Positions 8,623 to 15,000 of a stretch of DNA of 15,000 nucleotides are shown piece after piece. A model generated the notes under the pieces. That model had not been told where the DNA came from, did no database searches, and worked only from the letters and a program-made list of their open reading frames with translations. The stretch spans positions 1 through 15,000 of the forward strand of contig JAHKLQ010000122.1 in assembly GCA_020854975.1 (NCBI GenBank). Direction: 5' to 3'. This DNA comes from Methanobacterium sp. Lineage in GTDB: Archaea; Methanobacteriota; Methanobacteria; Methanobacteriales; Methanobacteriaceae. Position 1 is the first letter of the stretch; every line of letters starts with the position of its first letter. Made by a program: the position numbers and the translations under genes.

Positions 8623-9129
8623 TTATCGTTCCTCTAATTTATCTTTCAACTTTTTAACTTTATTTATAACTTGATCAACTTCACAAACCACTAAACCCTC
8701 ACCAGGTTGTCCATAAAGAATCAGAGAACCCGATGGTGCCATTAAAATGCAGGGAATAACTGCCAGGTCTTCTTCACCATCTACCATAATTATAACGCTA
8801 TAACCAGTTTTCACCAGCTGAAAAGCCTTTTTTATAGTTTCCTGCAATTCATCGGTTATAAATCCAGGAGGATTTACGGTATTTAATGTTACATTGTCAT
8901 AGACCACGTTATAGGCTGCGGGTTTTCTTTCTACAACATTATCAACAATTCCCAGGTGGGGAATTATTCCTGCTTTTTGCAATTTCCGGGTAGTTACATC
9001 ACCCACAGAAATTAACAGTTCATCAGGATATTTAGAATTTAAAAAATCCTTTGCATCCTCCAGAGAAGGATAAAGCTTTCCTATTGGTTTTTTAAATTCG
9101 GATCTTAATTTTTTGTTAAGTACTAGCAC
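8623..9129 (-). CDS. GTP-dependent dephospho-CoA kinase (DUF359 family)
   Basis: Phosphorylates dephospho-CoA to CoA with GTP, the last step of archaeal CoA synthesis; the DUF359 family was assigned this role from a Thermococcus enzyme. 168 residues, usual size. Blocks seen: SVGDVTT (41-47), [11 protein letters not shown] (60-70), [10 protein letters not shown] (117-126) and LYGQPGEG (138-145), matching the conserved Asp/Glu and Gly-rich segments. The start is GTG at 9129, sharing one base with the TAG of spt4 (TAGTG), so translation is coupled. Placement between Spt4 and S24e is a frequent archaeal arrangement, which supports the call; it puts a cofactor enzyme inside a transcription/translation unit. 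Confidence 0.88.
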   Translation of the reverse strand: MLVLNKKLRSEFKKPIGKLYPSLEDAKDFLNSKYPDELLISVGDVTTRKLQKAGIIPHLGIVDNVVERKPAAYNVVYDNVTLNTVNPPGFITDELQETIKKAFQLVKTGYSVIIMVDGEEDLAVIPCILMAPSGSLILYGQPGEGLVVCEVDQVINKVKKLKDKLEER

Positions 9130-9311
9130 TAGCGAACCCTCAGAGCATATTCTCCAGGTAAAGTTATGTGGAGTTCCTGGGCTATGTCTGAGTTTTCAGG
9201 GTCCACAATAATCAGAAACCCACTCCAGTTCTTGGATGTGGCTGCATTACACACGGCACATCTTTCCTCTTCCATGAGGCGATGACACTTAGTACATGCT
9301 TTTATAACCAT
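9129..9311 (-). CDS. spt4: Transcription elongation factor Spt4 (RpoE2, RNA polymerase subunit E'')
   Basis: 60 residues, the full archaeal length. Zinc is bound by C6-x2-C9 and C18-x2-C21 ([17 protein letters not shown]), followed by [19 protein letters not shown], the Spt5-NGN-binding sheet, and GEYALRVR at the end. Spt4 pairs with Spt5 and closes over the RNA polymerase clamp to raise processivity. The ATG at 9311 follows the TAA of rpoE1 with no base between, so the two are translated together; the last base of its stop is the first base of the next gene's GTG. Confidence 0.96.
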   Translation of the reverse strand: MVIKACTKCHRLMEEERCAVCNAATSKNWSGFLIIVDPENSDIAQELHITLPGEYALRVR

Positions 9312-10528
<1,217 letters not shown>

Positions 10529-10739
10529 ACATATCTTAACTCCTCCCCATTAACCAGCCTTTCATAAAGGTTGATAGTTCTATGGGATTCAATGATTATT
10601 TTTATGATTTTTATGAGATTTAATGATTTATTCACATCAATTTTTTCATAAAATAATTATTTTTATGAAAATTTTAAAAGATTCATTTTATTAATCCATT
10701 TGAGGTTAATATTACCTTCAGGTTAACCAAACAATGATA
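10529..10739. promoter_or_regulatory. Repeat-rich leader/promoter region of ppa
   Basis: The 211 bases contain CCTTT-CAT-AAAGG (10558-10570, perfect 5-bp arms), two abutting copies of TTTTTATGA (10599-10607, 10608-10616) with a third at 10660-10668, and an 11-bp perfect inverted repeat (10643-10671). On the minus strand CATAAAAATAATC (about 10597-10612) may be the ppa TATA box, giving a leader of roughly 45 bases that would include the CCTTT hairpin. Confidence 0.4.
10643..10671. repeat. Perfect 11-bp inverted repeat
   Basis: TTTTCATAAAA (10643-10653) and TTTTATGAAAA (10661-10671) with a 7-base loop. It lies about 70 bases after the PIN stop and 115 before the ppa ATG (minus strand). No T-run follows on the minus strand, so a plain terminator is not obvious; an operator is equally possible. 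Confidence 0.65.
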
Positions 10740-12354
<1,615 letters not shown>

Positions 12355-12370
12355 GAACACACCTATTACC

Positions 12371-12762
<392 letters not shown>

Positions 12763-12784
12763 CTTATTTTTGGTGTTTTTTGTT

Positions 12785-12798
12785 CATATTATTTATCG
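12785..12798 (-). promoter_or_regulatory. Probable TATA box of the rps6e unit
   Basis: CGATAAATAATATG on the minus strand, preceded by AA-rich DNA that could bind TFB, lies 37-50 bases before the TTG. A start near 12765 would give a leader of about 17 bases with the GGAGG site. Confidence 0.45.
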
Positions 12799-12850
12799 TT
12801 TTCCATCTATTAATGATGATTCCATATATTATAGCTATATTGTAGATTTA

Positions 12851-14629
<1,779 letters not shown>

Positions 14630-14633
14630 GGTT

Positions 14634-14690
14634 ATCCTCCGGATGTAAAAAGTGTAAAGGGAACAAAAAAATTAAGGTACCCTTATATGC
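14634..14690 (-). promoter_or_regulatory. Promoter and ribosome-binding site of aIF5B
   Basis: GCATATAAGG (14681-14690) is a plausible TATA box about 52-61 bases before the TTG, and GGAGGAT (14634-14640) is a strong ribosome-binding site. A T7 run (about 14665-14671 on the minus strand) lies between them, close to the expected transcription start; it could also stop transcripts from ndk. Confidence 0.4.
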
Positions 14691-14777
14691 TTAATTGATG
14701 GGTGTTCTATTATTCCCTGAATATTCCAGAATATGTTTTTCAGTTATTATTTCCTTATTAAGGTTCTTCCAGCTTGG

Positions 14778-15000
14778 TTAGGGTTCTTCGTAAATTAGTT
14801 CCCTGTCTGGAAGTTGGTACTGGCAAATTTCATCATCCTGGAAAAACAGTGCAATTTCCCTTTCTGCAGAGGCAGGTGAATCTGAAGCATGAACAATGTT
14901 TCGACCTGTTTGCAGGGCGAAATCGCCACGAATAGTGCCCAGATCTGCTTCTTGGGGGTTAGTAGCTCCCACCATTTTTCTGATGAGGCTGATGCATTCA
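14778..15000 (-). CDS. ndk: Nucleoside diphosphate kinase, C-terminal half (partial)
   Basis: Exchanges terminal phosphates between nucleoside triphosphates and diphosphates through a phospho-histidine. 74 codons lie in the window, and the 5' part is beyond base 15000. The visible part, [19 protein letters not shown] (split here only for reading), then [28 protein letters not shown], contains the active-site His in NIVHASDS and the conserved Arg of TIRGDF. The tail ends RELIYEEP. It lies 148 bases upstream of aIF5B on the same strand and could supply GTP for the GTPases of this block; that link is inference from position. Confidence 0.93.
   Translation of the reverse strand, partial: ECISLIRKMVGATNPQEADLGTIRGDFALQTGRNIVHASDSPASAEREIALFFQDDEICQYQLPDRELIYEEP

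Noticed and set aside
14753..14763. CCTTA-T-TAAGG as an ndk terminator hairpin
   Set aside because: Five-base arms with a one-base centre cannot form a normal loop, and no T-run follows directly.

Overview
The window reads as a piece of a mesophilic methanogen chromosome, most likely order Methanobacteriales and probably genus Methanobacterium. Evidence: an HMf-type archaeal histone, archaeal ABCE1, RpoE1/Spt4, aIF2-gamma, aIF5B, ribosomal proteins S6e, S24e and S27ae, GTP-dependent dephospho-CoA kinase, AT-rich spacers with archaeal TATA boxes, GGAGG/GGTGA ribosome-binding sites and very frequent TTG starts. The lineage is inferred from protein families; no search was run.

Layout. 1-164: 3' end of a plus-strand, probably aminotransferase, gene. 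261-1653: a divergent pair of membrane-anchored proteins with many N-glycosylation sequons (a four-TM protein on minus; a PepSY-like lipid-side protein on plus). 1785-3560: ribosome-recycling ABC ATPase ABCE1 (minus). 3791-3997: histone (minus). 4276-5892: a PEBP-family protein and a KH + PP-loop ATPase with a CxxC...C cysteine set like that of Fe-S tRNA thiolases (plus). 5894-6034: a 46-residue DUF3096-like membrane protein (minus) that shares an AT-rich promoter region with two tandem small zinc-ribbon genes (6100-6549, plus).

6633-15000 is a long minus-strand block of informational genes read from right to left: ndk, infB (aIF5B), rps6e, aIF2-gamma, an Fcf1-like PIN nuclease, ppa, rpoE1, spt4, dephospho-CoA kinase, rps24e, rps27ae, argH. 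It links translation initiation (aIF5B, aIF2-gamma), small-subunit proteins, an rRNA-processing-type nuclease, pyrophosphate removal, RNA polymerase stalk/processivity factors and nucleotide/CoA supply. Gaps of 211, 107 and 102 bases with TATA-like boxes suggest several transcription units rather than one.

Most notable: the PIN nuclease gene is interrupted by a one-base shortage in a T6 run, separating its first catalytic Asp from the rest of the domain at a site that also matches a -1 slippery heptamer. No tRNA, rRNA, CRISPR array, transposon or intein was seen. Apart from the PP-loop protein and the frameshifted PIN gene, the region is mostly conserved housekeeping DNA.
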